From Spirochaetales bacterium (GTDB lineage Bacteria > Spirochaetota > Spirochaetia > JABEVK01): a stretch of 64,000 bases of DNA. Below the pieces are notes generated by a model. It did no database searches. It was given only the letters and a program-made list of their open reading frames with translations, and was not told the origin of the DNA. The stretch spans positions 62,001-126,000 of the forward strand of contig CANJXC010000004.1 of NCBI GenBank assembly GCA_947478845.1, written 5' to 3'. The position numbers were made by a program, and so were the translations under genes. Positions within the stretch are counted from its first letter, which is position 1. Every line of letters starts with the position of its first letter. Below, piece by piece: positions 1 to 7,903 of this stretch.

Positions 1-2
1 GT

Positions 3-848
3 GCCCTCACCCGCGACCGGGGTTTGGCGGCCCATCTGGATTGGGAATCGGGCGGTATGCCGCAAATGGGAGAGGTCGCTCTCGGAAGTGCACTCGCGCA
101 CACCCTTGGTGCTTACCTAGGGGGAACTGTGAGGCTCACAGCGCTGACAGGGGCAGGTTTTTCTCTCCTGGCTCCTACAACACTGGAATACCGGCTGGCG
201 GGCACGTTTTCGACGGGTTACTACGATTTGGATGCCACTTGGGTCATTCTACCGCTCGCTGAGGCGCTCGCGGGTTTGGCTGGACCCCAGGACCGCCTTG
301 TTGCAATTAAGCTCAAGCACCCCGAGGATGCCTCATGGATGCGGATCAAGCTGGCCGAAGCGACCGGACGTCCGCCGGGTGAGTTCCGCAGTTGGGATGA
401 GTTTAACAGTGCTTTCTACGGTGCCTTGCGCACGGAAAAGACTTCCATGATGGTTTTGGTAGGGTTAATTTTCCTTGTCGTCGGGGCCAATCTGTATTTC
501 TCCCAAAAACGGGCTGTCTTGGAGCACAGGGAAGACCTCGCCCTGTTGAGGGCTACCGGAACTTCTGCGAGCCGGCTTCGTCTTGTGTTCACTCTCGAAG
601 GTTTGACCGTTGGAACCTCGGCCGCTGTTGTGGGGACGATTGCCGGCTGGGCTTTGTCCCTAGCTCTTGGTTCCCTTGGACTTTTTTCTTCAGAAGCTTT
701 TTATATTCCTGCCGTTCCCGCCCGAATGGTGGTGGATGAGGTCCTAGCCATTGCCGTCGCCTGCATAGCCTCGGCAACTGTCGCGGCGGGACTTGCCTCA
801 GCTCAGGTGCTCAGGGTAGCACCCGGGGAAGTTTTGAAGCACGCATGA
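3..848 (+). CDS. LolC/LolE-type ABC transporter permease, 5' end cut off
   Basis: The reading frame is open to the first bases of the window, so the N-terminal part lies outside it. What remains is the C-terminal half of an FtsX/MacB-type permease: a periplasmic segment, then three hydrophobic helices (the first near MMVLVGLIFLVVGANL), separated by the charged cytoplasmic loop with EDLALLRATG that is typical of LolC/LolE coupling regions. Its stop overlaps the ATPase gene start by four bases (ATGA). With the ATPase and a second permease it forms a LolCDE-like set, inferred to release lipoproteins from the inner membrane. A MacB-like export function cannot be excluded. Confidence 0.85.
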   Translation, partial: ALTRDRGLAAHLDWESGGMPQMGEVALGSALAHTLGAYLGGTVRLTALTGAGFSLLAPTTLEYRLAGTFSTGYYDLDATWVILPLAEALAGLAGPQDRLVAIKLKHPEDASWMRIKLAEATGRPPGEFRSWDEFNSAFYGALRTEKTSMMVLVGLIFLVVGANLYFSQKRAVLEHREDLALLRATGTSASRLRLVFTLEGLTVGTSAAVVGTIAGWALSLALGSLGLFSSEAFYIPAVPARMVVDEVLAIAVACIASATVAAGLASAQVLRVAPGEVLKHA

Positions 849-1525
849 ATGAGCCCTTGCTTGAGTTCCTCAGGGTTACCAAGGAGTTCAGAGAGACTGC
901 CGAGCCGGTGGTTTTGTTCCGAGATCTCGATTTTGCACTTCAATCAGGCCATTCCGTATCGCTGATGGGGGAGTCGGGAACCGGCAAAAGCACGTTCCTG
1001 CAATTAGCAGCGGGTCTAGACACCCCATCCTCCGGAGCGGTTCTGCTGGGAGGCCGTGAAATCAGCTCTCTACCGGAAAAAGACCTCAATGAACTGCGGG
1101 CCCAAGGCGTGGGTTTGGTCTTTCAGTTTCATTTTTTGCTCAAAGAGTTTTCGGTCCTTGAAAATGTCCTTCTTCCAGCCTGGCTGGCCGGTACGCCCCG
1201 AGTGAAGGCCACCAAGCGAGCCCTGGAACTTCTGGAACAGGTGGGTTTGTCTGCACGTCAGGGGCATTTCCCAGCCCAACTTTCCGGGGGTGAAAAGCAA
1301 CGGGCTGCTCTGGCCCGGGCCCTGATCAACGACCCTCCTTTAGTGCTCGCCGACGAACCGACCGGTAACTTGGACGAGCGCAACGCTGCCCTGGTCCAGG
1401 ACCTGCTTTTGCGTTTGGTGGTTGACCACCACAAGACGCTTCTATTGGTTACCCACGACAAAGTCTTTGCCGGCCGGACGGACCTGAGTTACCGGTTGAC
1501 AGCAGGAAAGTTGGAAAGATCGTGA
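845..1525 (+). CDS. lolD: LolD-like ABC transporter ATP-binding protein
   Basis: This 226-residue protein is a complete single-domain ABC ATPase. It has Walker A GESGTGKST at residues 42-50, a Q-loop Gln near 94, signature LSGGE at 146-150, Walker B LVLADE at 166-171 and the switch His near 204. The TGNLD stretch after Walker B is characteristic of the LolD/FtsE/MacB branch. Two permease genes of the same branch flank it and overlap it by four bases on each side (ATGA, then GTGA), so the three are probably made together. The expected role is to power extraction of lipoproteins from the inner membrane; the substrate is inferred from family and context. Confidence 0.92.
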   Translation: MNEPLLEFLRVTKEFRETAEPVVLFRDLDFALQSGHSVSLMGESGTGKSTFLQLAAGLDTPSSGAVLLGGREISSLPEKDLNELRAQGVGLVFQFHFLLKEFSVLENVLLPAWLAGTPRVKATKRALELLEQVGLSARQGHFPAQLSGGEKQRAALARALINDPPLVLADEPTGNLDERNAALVQDLLLRLVVDHHKTLLLVTHDKVFAGRTDLSYRLTAGKLERS

Positions 1526-2802
1526 ATCCTCGATTGGGCTTTAAACTTGGTTGGAGGGCCTTTGTTACCAGAAGTGGGGTAGGTGGCGGACGCTTCCTTT
1601 GGTCGAGTTCGCTGGCCCTTGCGTTGGGGTTGGTGCCTTTGGTGGTTGTTCTGTCAATTGCCGATGGAATGATCGACAGCATTTCTTCCCGAACCATTGA
1701 AACCCTGCTTTCGCATGAACAGGCTTGGCCGGTTACTTTGAACGCAGATCAAGATCTCCAGGAAAAATTGTCGAAGGTGGCTGGCTTCCGTGCCGCGTAC
1801 CGCGAACAAAGCGGTTTTGGCCTCGCTTATTCGCAAACGGCGCGCTTAGGGGTGACCTTGCGTGGTGTGGAAGACCGTTGGGCAGGGGATCCCGGCGTAA
1901 GGAGGTTCTTGAGCGCCGATTCGGGAACCCTTGTGTTTCCCGATCAAGAGAGCCTTTGGGTCGGCCGGGAAGCCTCGGTGAGGCTGGGGGTGAAAGTTGG
2001 CGACCAGCTCAAAGTCCTGACCACCCGCACGGGCGGTACTCTCAGAATCCCTCGGGTTACAACGTTCACCGTTCGCGCTATCGTTAGCGTGGGGTATCAG
2101 GAACTCGACCGCTTATGGGTGTTCCTTCCCGTCGAGACCTCCGTGCGCCTGCTCGACCCCCTTCAGAATCCTGTTTTTTTCGGTATCAAGAGTGACCGCC
2201 CTCTTTCGGAGACACCGGCTTTTCTGAAGCAAGTGCGTGAGGTCCTTGGCCGTAACTGGCAGGTTTATAGTTGGCAGACCACGGGACGTTCTCAGTTCCT
2301 AAACTACCAGGCAACCCGCTTCCTTCTGCTTTTAGTGATGGCCCTTATTGTTTTGGTGGCAGGAATCAATATCGCCACCTCCATGGTGACTTTGGTCCGC
2401 CAGCGCCGAGAAGAGACCGCTATCCTAAAAGCCCTCGGGGCGTCTGTTGGCCTGGTTCGGTTTCAGTTCCTCGTTCTCGGACTCTGCGCCGGATTGCTCG
2501 GAACTTTGGCAGGAATAGGGCTTGGAGTACTTGCCGCTGTCGAGATCAATGCGCTTGCCTTCGCTTTAGAAGCAGTTTTAAATGGTTTCTCAGCTCTACG
2601 TGCCTGGTTGATGGCGACCGATGCGACTTTTGTGCATCTGCTGAACCCGGCCTACTACCTTGAAACCCTGCCGGTCAAGTTTGACCTTGCTCTGCTGGCT
2701 CTAGTCGCAGCCGGAAGCGTCACCTTGGCCGTGGTTGCCTCAGCTGTCCCAGCGTTTCAGGCTAGCCGACAACGACCGATTGAGGTTCTTCGGCGGGTAT
2801 AG
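1522..2802 (+). CDS. LolC/LolE-type ABC transporter permease
   Basis: A 426-residue permease with the FtsX/MacB layout: one N-terminal transmembrane helix (about residues 30-50), a large periplasmic domain of about 200 residues, then three C-terminal helices (near 270-295, 320-350 and 395-420). The QRREETAILKALGAS loop after the second helix is the usual contact with the ATPase. Translation probably starts at a GTG that overlaps the stop of the ATPase gene (GTGA). It is the partner of the truncated permease at the window start. It ends only four bases from the convergent helicase gene, leaving no room for a separate terminator. Confidence 0.9.
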   Translation: MNPRLGFKLGWRAFVTRSGVGGGRFLWSSSLALALGLVPLVVVLSIADGMIDSISSRTIETLLSHEQAWPVTLNADQDLQEKLSKVAGFRAAYREQSGFGLAYSQTARLGVTLRGVEDRWAGDPGVRRFLSADSGTLVFPDQESLWVGREASVRLGVKVGDQLKVLTTRTGGTLRIPRVTTFTVRAIVSVGYQELDRLWVFLPVETSVRLLDPLQNPVFFGIKSDRPLSETPAFLKQVREVLGRNWQVYSWQTTGRSQFLNYQATRFLLLLVMALIVLVAGINIATSMVTLVRQRREETAILKALGASVGLVRFQFLVLGLCAGLLGTLAGIGLGVLAAVEINALAFALEAVLNGFSALRAWLMATDATFVHLLNPAYYLETLPVKFDLALLALVAAGSVTLAVVASAVPAFQASRQRPIEVLRRV

Positions 2803-2806
2803 GGTC

Positions 2807-4816
2807 TCAAGCACCGGTCACTTTTTTCAGGTTGGCCATCAGATTTTCCAAATCGTCCACTGTGGCGTCCTGCTCGGGGGTTCCATCGGTGACGTTGAGA
2901 AGAGCCCCGGGTATTTCCGTCAGAAATGGACTAGGTTCGGGATGAAAAGTTTCTTTAAGTGTGCGGCGGGTGGTGCAGGCCGTCATGTAGAGCTTCTGTC
3001 TGGCCCTCGTGATCGCCACGTAGAACAGTCGCCGCTCTTCTTCCACCATGTGAGGCCCCTCTTCGATGCTTCTTTCGTGGGGAAGAATTTTGTCTTCGAC
3101 CCCCATTAAGAACACAACGTTGAACTCGAGTCCCTTGCTGGCATGAATAGTCATCAGGCTCACCGAGCCCTTGTCTTCCTTGTCGTTTAGGTCATCCCGG
3201 GTGATGAGGGTAATGCGGTTAAGGAAGCTCATGAGGTCGGTACGAGGGGCTTCAGGGTCATTCTCCCAGTCGTCGAGGAACTTCATCAGGCTTTCTACAT
3301 TCTGCCATTTCCATTTGGCGACCTTGTCGCTGTTGGGGTTGTCGGCCAGCAGGAACTCCCAGTATGCAATGTCTTCCAGTAATTCCTTGAGGTGCGCCGC
3401 GAACTTTCCCTTCGGACTTCGTGCCCGCTCGCGGTAGTCACCTATCAACTCCAAAAACTCCGAAAGGTCGGCCCGCGCCTGGTCAGAGATTGGCGCTTGT
3501 TCGCTCAGAAGGATGTCTTTCAGGGCATCAAAGAGTGAGATCGACTTCAGCTGGCTCACGCGGTTGAGCGTTTCCAGGAGAACTTTGCCGGCTCCGCGAC
3601 GGGGGGTGTTGAGCACCCGAAGGAAGTTCACGTTATCGCGAGGGTTTGTGAGCACGCGAAGGTAGGCAATAACGTCTTTTACTTCCTTTCGCTGGAAGAA
3701 ACTCGTACCGCCGGACATCTTGTAAGGAATATTTGTCGCCAGCAATTGCATCTCAATGTTCTTAGTCAGGCTGTTGGTCCGCACCAAGATACCAAAATCG
3801 TCGTATTTCCGGTTCTCTCGGAAGACTAGGGTTTTGATGGTTTCGGTGATAAACTGGGCTTCCTTCGTTTCATCCTCAGGGTGGACGAGTTCGATCGCCT
3901 TTCCGGCATCCGCCTGCGTCCATAAAGCTTTTTCCTTTCGGTTGGTATTGTTCAGAATCAGCGCGTTTGCGGCCGCAAGGATGGCTCCAGTCGAGCGGTA
4001 GTTCTGTTCCAGCTTGATCTCTTTTCGCTCGGGAAAATGCTGCTCAAACAAAAGGATGTTTTCAAAATTGGCCCCCCGCCAACTGTAGATGCTCTGGTCG
4101 TCATCCCCCACCACACACAAATTGTGGTGTTCACGGGCCAAGAGTTCTACGAAACGAAACTGGGTGATGCTGGTATCTTGAAACTCGTCGACCATGATGT
4201 AGCGGTAGCGCTCACGGTACTCTCCCAGGATGTCGGCATGTTTTTCAAACAATTCCAGCGGTTTGGTAATCAGGTCGTCAAAATCCACCGCATTGTAGAG
4301 CATCAGGTGCTCGGCATATTCCTGATAAAGTTTTTTCACTTCGCTAGGTTCGTCACTCCAGCCCTTTCGCTGGCTCTTGACCGCGGAAATCTGTTGCGCG
4401 ATGGCCTGCAGTTCGGCCAACTCCCAACTCTGTTCAAGCACCCGTGCGCACTCCTTGAGCAGGGTGAAGCTATCATCGGTGTCGTAGATGGTGAAGTTGG
4501 GCCGGTAGCCCAAAGCCTCACCTTTTTCCCGCAGGACCTGCACACCAAAGGCGTGAAACGTGCTCACCGTTAGATTGGTCAATTTTCTTCCCGTAAGCTG
4601 TTTGGCGCGCTCTTCCATTTCCCGTGCGGCTTTGTTGGTAAAGGTGAGGGCCAAAATAGCACTCTGGGGGATGTGGCACTCGAGCATGTGAGCGATTCGA
4701 AAGGTGATGACCCGGGTCTTACCGCTGCCTGCTCCGGCGATAATGAGCAAGGGGCCGTCAATCGTGTGAACTGCTTCGTCCTGTTCGGGGTTGAGCCCCA
4801 AGTCGCTCGTTCGCAT
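2807..4816 (-). CDS. UvrD/Rep/PcrA-family superfamily 1A DNA helicase
   Basis: From the ATG at 4816 the protein has 669 residues, close to Rep (about 670). All SF1A motifs are visible: GAGSGKT at 28-34 (motif I), STFHAFG (Ia), DEFQDT at 210-215 (II), VGDDDQSIYSWRG (III), LEQNYRST (IV), IHASKGLEF (V) and FYVAITRA (VI). It would unwind DNA 3' to 5' in repair and replication restart. The frame continues upstream to a TTG at 4843, but I prefer 4816: a TTGCCC/TATACC promoter lies upstream with its -10 box six bases before this ATG, and the TTG would fall inside the promoter spacer. Whether it acts as Rep, PcrA or UvrD cannot be decided from sequence alone. Confidence 0.92.
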   Translation of the reverse strand: MRTSDLGLNPEQDEAVHTIDGPLLIIAGAGSGKTRVITFRIAHMLECHIPQSAILALTFTNKAAREMEERAKQLTGRKLTNLTVSTFHAFGVQVLREKGEALGYRPNFTIYDTDDSFTLLKECARVLEQSWELAELQAIAQQISAVKSQRKGWSDEPSEVKKLYQEYAEHLMLYNAVDFDDLITKPLELFEKHADILGEYRERYRYIMVDEFQDTSITQFRFVELLAREHHNLCVVGDDDQSIYSWRGANFENILLFEQHFPERKEIKLEQNYRSTGAILAAANALILNNTNRKEKALWTQADAGKAIELVHPEDETKEAQFITETIKTLVFRENRKYDDFGILVRTNSLTKNIEMQLLATNIPYKMSGGTSFFQRKEVKDVIAYLRVLTNPRDNVNFLRVLNTPRRGAGKVLLETLNRVSQLKSISLFDALKDILLSEQAPISDQARADLSEFLELIGDYRERARSPKGKFAAHLKELLEDIAYWEFLLADNPNSDKVAKWKWQNVESLMKFLDDWENDPEAPRTDLMSFLNRITLITRDDLNDKEDKGSVSLMTIHASKGLEFNVVFLMGVEDKILPHERSIEEGPHMVEEERRLFYVAITRARQKLYMTACTTRRTLKETFHPEPSPFLTEIPGALLNVTDGTPEQDATVDDLENLMANLKKVTGA

Positions 4817-4822
4817 GCCAAA

Positions 4823-4851
4823 GGTATACGGAATATCCTTCAACCGGGCAA
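4823..4851 (-). promoter_or_regulatory. Promoter of the helicase gene, leaderless arrangement
   Basis: On the minus strand there is a -35 TTGCCC (4846-4851), a 17-base spacer and a -10 TATACC (4823-4828). Six bases follow before the ATG at 4816, so transcription is predicted to begin at or within a base or two of the start codon. No Shine-Dalgarno sequence precedes that ATG. Confidence 0.5.
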
Positions 4852-4882
4852 GGCGTTGGAGCGAGGGGTCTTGACGCCGTTC

Positions 4883-5401
4883 TTAGGTTGGCGAGGCTGG
4901 AGTTGGCGATTCTGGCATGGCGGAGGCTTCTTTATCATTTGTCTTTTCGTGTGTCTTTTCCCTTTTCAAGCCCCGCTCCTTGAGGAAATCTAAAACAAGA
5001 AGGGATAGAACTGATTCGAGCTGAGTTCCAAGAATCGAAGATGAAGCGCCGTTTTGTTCGTGATGCTGCTCCTTTTCATGTTTTTGTATCTTCAACCAGA
5101 GGCGTTTATTGGTCGAAAAAAGGAGAATACAAAGGCAAAGAAGCATGAAAATGAGAATCGCTCCTATCGACGGAGTCAAGACAGACCCCCCTTGGTCGAG
5201 TCGATCGAGAATTCTTTCAACAAGTTGCGCCATCCCGACACAGAACAAGGCAAAAGCTCCAATCATAACCAGAACTAAAATGAGCACGCGTCTTATTTGA
5301 TTAAGAATTGTCGCCGACAGTTTTTGAGTGCGATCACCGAGTAGGCTCGTTCGGCCCATAACCAGACTGATAAAGAGCTCGGCAAGATTTGAAAAATCCA
5401 T
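4883..5401 (-). CDS. YqjE-like (holin-superfamily III type) small membrane protein
   Basis: A 172-residue protein with two strong hydrophobic helices (about residues 38-62 and 78-100) separated by a short polar loop, and a charged C-terminal tail rich in Lys, Glu and Pro. The layout and the hydrophobic pair resemble the YqjE/DUF1469 family. It starts directly after the stop of a small YqjD-like gene with no bases between them, which matches the yqjD-yqjE neighbourhood known in proteobacteria. The function of that pair is unclear; YqjD homologues are inner-membrane proteins linked to stationary phase and ribosome association. The family call is from topology and context, so it is moderate only. 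Confidence 0.6.
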   Translation of the reverse strand: MDFSNLAELFISLVMGRTSLLGDRTQKLSATILNQIRRVLILVLVMIGAFALFCVGMAQLVERILDRLDQGGSVLTPSIGAILIFMLLCLCILLFSTNKRLWLKIQKHEKEQHHEQNGASSSILGTQLESVLSLLVLDFLKERGLKREKTHEKTNDKEASAMPESPTPASPT

Positions 5402-5614
5402 TTAGGACTTCCTGTTTATCAGAAATAGTCTCGCAAAGACAAATCCTAATCCGACCCCTATCGCAAGAGAAGTTAACGGATAGGCTCGAATAAACTCACT
5501 CGATTTTTCTTTGGCTTCTTTAAGGCTCTTCTCCAGTTCTTCTAAGTCTTCAGGCTTCATTCCGGAGAGACTGCCTAAAGTAGAATCCACAGAAGTGTGC
5601 TGTTGTTCACTCAT
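5402..5614 (-). CDS. YqjD/ElaB-like small membrane-anchored protein
   Basis: From the ATG at 5614 this is a 70-residue protein: a polar, Glu/Lys-rich helical N-terminal part (PEDLEELEKSLKEAKEKS) followed by one C-terminal membrane helix (LTSLAIGVGLGFVFARLF) and a short basic end. This is the YqjD/ElaB/DUF883 architecture of tail-anchored inner-membrane proteins. I chose 5614 over the ATG at 5659 because a G-rich Shine-Dalgarno-like stretch (GGGGG) lies about ten bases upstream and the extra 15 residues look random. It is the first gene of a pair with the YqjE-like gene. Confidence 0.65.
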   Translation of the reverse strand: MSEQQHTSVDSTLGSLSGMKPEDLEELEKSLKEAKEKSSEFIRAYPLTSLAIGVGLGFVFARLFLINRKS

Positions 5615-5686
5615 TTGAAAACCCCCATTGATGGAGAACTTGCTTTTAGCCCTAAGCAACAGATTGACTAAACGTCAACGCCGAGC

Positions 5687-5976
5687 ATGACAGATTTGCC
5701 GCAAACAACTGTGGCTGTCAACCTCAAACTTGACGAGGGCGGGTCGGGGGAGATGTTGAACAGACTCCAGGAGTTTCTTGGCCCTTACAATGACAAAGGC
5801 CAGTTCAGGGCTCATGGTCTTGGGAAAGTTTTGGAACTGCTCACACGGCGCTTGAGGCCCTGGTAGAGTTCTCTGTCCAACGAGGGGAAAGCTCCGAAGA
5901 TCCGGAATCGAAATCGCACTCGCAGCTCGGCCGTAGGCACCGTCAACAGGTGCAGGAACTCTCACAGAGGTTGTAG
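5687..5976 (+). pseudogene. Small reading frame broken by a frameshift
   Basis: An ATG at 5687 opens a frame that reads like a real protein (MTDLPQTTVAVNLKLDEGG, then a helical LNRLQEFLG region) but stops at a TAG at 5872-5874. A second frame, one base off, takes over between about 5838 and 5860 and continues in protein-like style (LEALVEFSVQRGESS, ending QQVQELSQRL) to a TAG at 5974-5976. Joined, they would give about 95 residues. The pattern vaguely recalls the start of DUF1517-type proteins, but I cannot assign a family. No good Shine-Dalgarno site precedes the ATG. It may be a decayed gene, a sequencing error or a programmed frameshift; decay is the simplest reading. Confidence 0.4.
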
Positions 5977-6070
5977 CAAGGAGTAAACAATTCGCACCGG
6001 GAGGAAAATTGCAAAAATCCTACATTGTTGTCAGAAACAAGGCCTATTTCATGTCAAAAACCCGGCTGGA

Positions 6071-6099
6071 TTGACGGCGTTGGTGATTTCTGCTTTACT
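6071..6099 (+). promoter_or_regulatory. argS promoter, leaderless arrangement
   Basis: TTGACG at 6071-6076, a 17-base spacer and TTTACT at 6094-6099. The argS ATG follows eight bases later with no Shine-Dalgarno site. The interval 5977-6070 before it holds no other gene that I can support; a 21-codon frame at 6009-6074 behind a GGGAGG motif is the only coding-like hint. Confidence 0.55.
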
Positions 6100-6107
6100 T
6101 TTTCACG

Positions 6108-7880
6108 ATGAAGTACTGGCAGGAGCTATGGAAAGACCGTGTCTACTCAGTTCTAGCCCCCCTGTATGATCATGCCGGCTTGACGCTCTCGTTAGACCAG
6201 CTCTTGGCTGAGGTTCCGCCAAAGTCCGAAATGGGCGACCTCGCTCTTCCGACCTTCCCTCATGCGAAAGCCTTAAGATCAGCGCCCCCTCTCTTGGCCC
6301 GCCAAATTGCCACCGCGCTTGAGTGTTTTGCCGATGAAGCCACCATCGTACCACTTGGCCCTTACGTGAACCTGCATTTTGTCCGTCCACAGATCGTGTC
6401 CCAAGTGTTAGACGCCGTATTGGAACAAGGCCCGTCCTACGGGAGGAGTTCAGCCCTGCTCGATAGGCGGGTCATGCTCGAGTTCTCGAGCCCGAACACC
6501 AATAAACCGCTTCATATCGGACACCTGCGGAACAACACCCTCGGTGAGGCGACCTCCCGAATTCTGCGGGCAAACGGGGCCCAAGTTTACAAAGTAAACT
6601 TGCTCAACGACAGGGGAATCAACATTTGCAAGTCCATGCTCGCCTACACCGAGTTTGGTGTAGGCAAGACCCCTGCCAGCGAGGGCATCAAGCCGGACCG
6701 TTTTGTTGGCGATTACTACGTGAAGTTCGGCCAGTGGTCCGAAAGCGACCCGTCCGTCGAAGCACGGGCCCAAGACCTACTGCTCAAATGGGAGTCCGGC
6801 GACCCTGAAGTTCATGAGCTCTGGAAGACCATGAACAGTTGGGCCTTTGAAGGAATTACTCAAACCTACGCCCGCCAGGGAATTGCCTTTGATCGATTCT
6901 ACCGTGAGTCAGAAACCTACCTGATGGGAAAAGATGAGGTGCTAAGGGGCTTGGAAGCCGGGAAGTTCCAACGCCGTGAGGACGGAGCCGTGGTCATTGA
7001 GCTCCCGTGGCCTGATAACTCCAAGGATTCCTCGGGTGCTACCAACGCTGTAAAAGTACTCTTGCGACCGGATGGGACCACGATCTACATGACCCAAGAC
7101 CTGGGAACTGCCATCCATCGCCACGGAGATTGGGCTTTCAACCAGTTGGTTTACGTGGTGGCCAGCGAGCAGGATTACCATTTCAAGATTCTTTTCCATT
7201 GCCTGCAGGTTTTGGGGCACGAGTTCGCCCACAACCTGTTTCACCTCTCTTACGGGATGGTAAAACTACCCGACGGCTCGCGAATCAAAAGTCGGCAAGG
7301 AACAACTGCCGACGCTGACGACATCCTCGATGATTTGGAAGCCGGTGCTCTCGAAGAAATTCGCAGCAAAGGTAGGGAAGGGGACCTCGAGGATGTTGGG
7401 GCTGTAGCTTCGGCCATTGCTAAAGGTGCACTCCATTATTTTCTCCTGCAGGCCTCTCCGTCCAAAGACATGATTTTCGACGCCAAGGAATCGCTGAGCT
7501 TCAACGGAAACACCGGGCCCTACCTCCAATATATGGGAGCGAGGCTGACGGCCCTTTTGGCTAAAGTCCCGCCTGAGTCTTTGCCCAGCGCAGGGCCTTG
7601 TCAGCTCCTCGAAGGGCCAGAGGAATGGGAGCTTGTGAAATTGCTGGCAAACTACCCCGAGCTGGTCCGACAAGCCGGGCAAGGGCTCGATCCCAGCCTT
7701 CTGGCTTTTTTTGCCTACGATCTGGCCAAAAGTTTTAGTAAGTTCTACCACGATCAACCGGTTCTCAATGCGCCGGAGCTTGGGCTGGCACGCGAGCGGG
7801 TTAAACTTTGCGCCGCCGTGCTTCAAGTCCTTAAGAATGTCTTCGATCTCCTAAACATTCCGTATTTGCGGAGTATGTGA
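6108..7880 (+). CDS. argS: Arginyl-tRNA synthetase
   Basis: A 590-residue class I synthetase that charges tRNA-Arg with arginine using ATP. The HIGH motif is at residues 136-139 (KPLHIGHLRNN). The second signature region reads GSRIKSRQGTTADADD, the usual ArgRS form that replaces a strict KMSKS. An N-terminal additional domain precedes the catalytic core, and the C-terminal anticodon-binding domain ends with LNIPYLRSM. Its length matches bacterial ArgRS. The start is the only ATG near the beginning of the homologous region and lies eight bases after the -10 box. The stop lies next to gltB (spacing 23 bases to the preferred gltB start), so argS and gltBD are probably co-transcribed. Confidence 0.97.
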   Translation: MKYWQELWKDRVYSVLAPLYDHAGLTLSLDQLLAEVPPKSEMGDLALPTFPHAKALRSAPPLLARQIATALECFADEATIVPLGPYVNLHFVRPQIVSQVLDAVLEQGPSYGRSSALLDRRVMLEFSSPNTNKPLHIGHLRNNTLGEATSRILRANGAQVYKVNLLNDRGINICKSMLAYTEFGVGKTPASEGIKPDRFVGDYYVKFGQWSESDPSVEARAQDLLLKWESGDPEVHELWKTMNSWAFEGITQTYARQGIAFDRFYRESETYLMGKDEVLRGLEAGKFQRREDGAVVIELPWPDNSKDSSGATNAVKVLLRPDGTTIYMTQDLGTAIHRHGDWAFNQLVYVVASEQDYHFKILFHCLQVLGHEFAHNLFHLSYGMVKLPDGSRIKSRQGTTADADDILDDLEAGALEEIRSKGREGDLEDVGAVASAIAKGALHYFLLQASPSKDMIFDAKESLSFNGNTGPYLQYMGARLTALLAKVPPESLPSAGPCQLLEGPEEWELVKLLANYPELVRQAGQGLDPSLLAFFAYDLAKSFSKFYHDQPVLNAPELGLARERVKLCAAVLQVLKNVFDLLNIPYLRSM

Positions 7881-7903
7881 ACAGGCTAACAAGGGGAAAT
7901 ACG

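Noticed and set aside
5675-5965. Minus-strand frame of 96 codons across the broken small gene
   Set aside because: The plus-strand frames read more like protein, and this one has no ribosome site or recognisable pattern.
6009-6074. 21-codon frame with a TTG behind GGGAGG upstream of argS
   Set aside because: Very short, ends inside the argS -35 box and shows no pattern; chance cannot be excluded.
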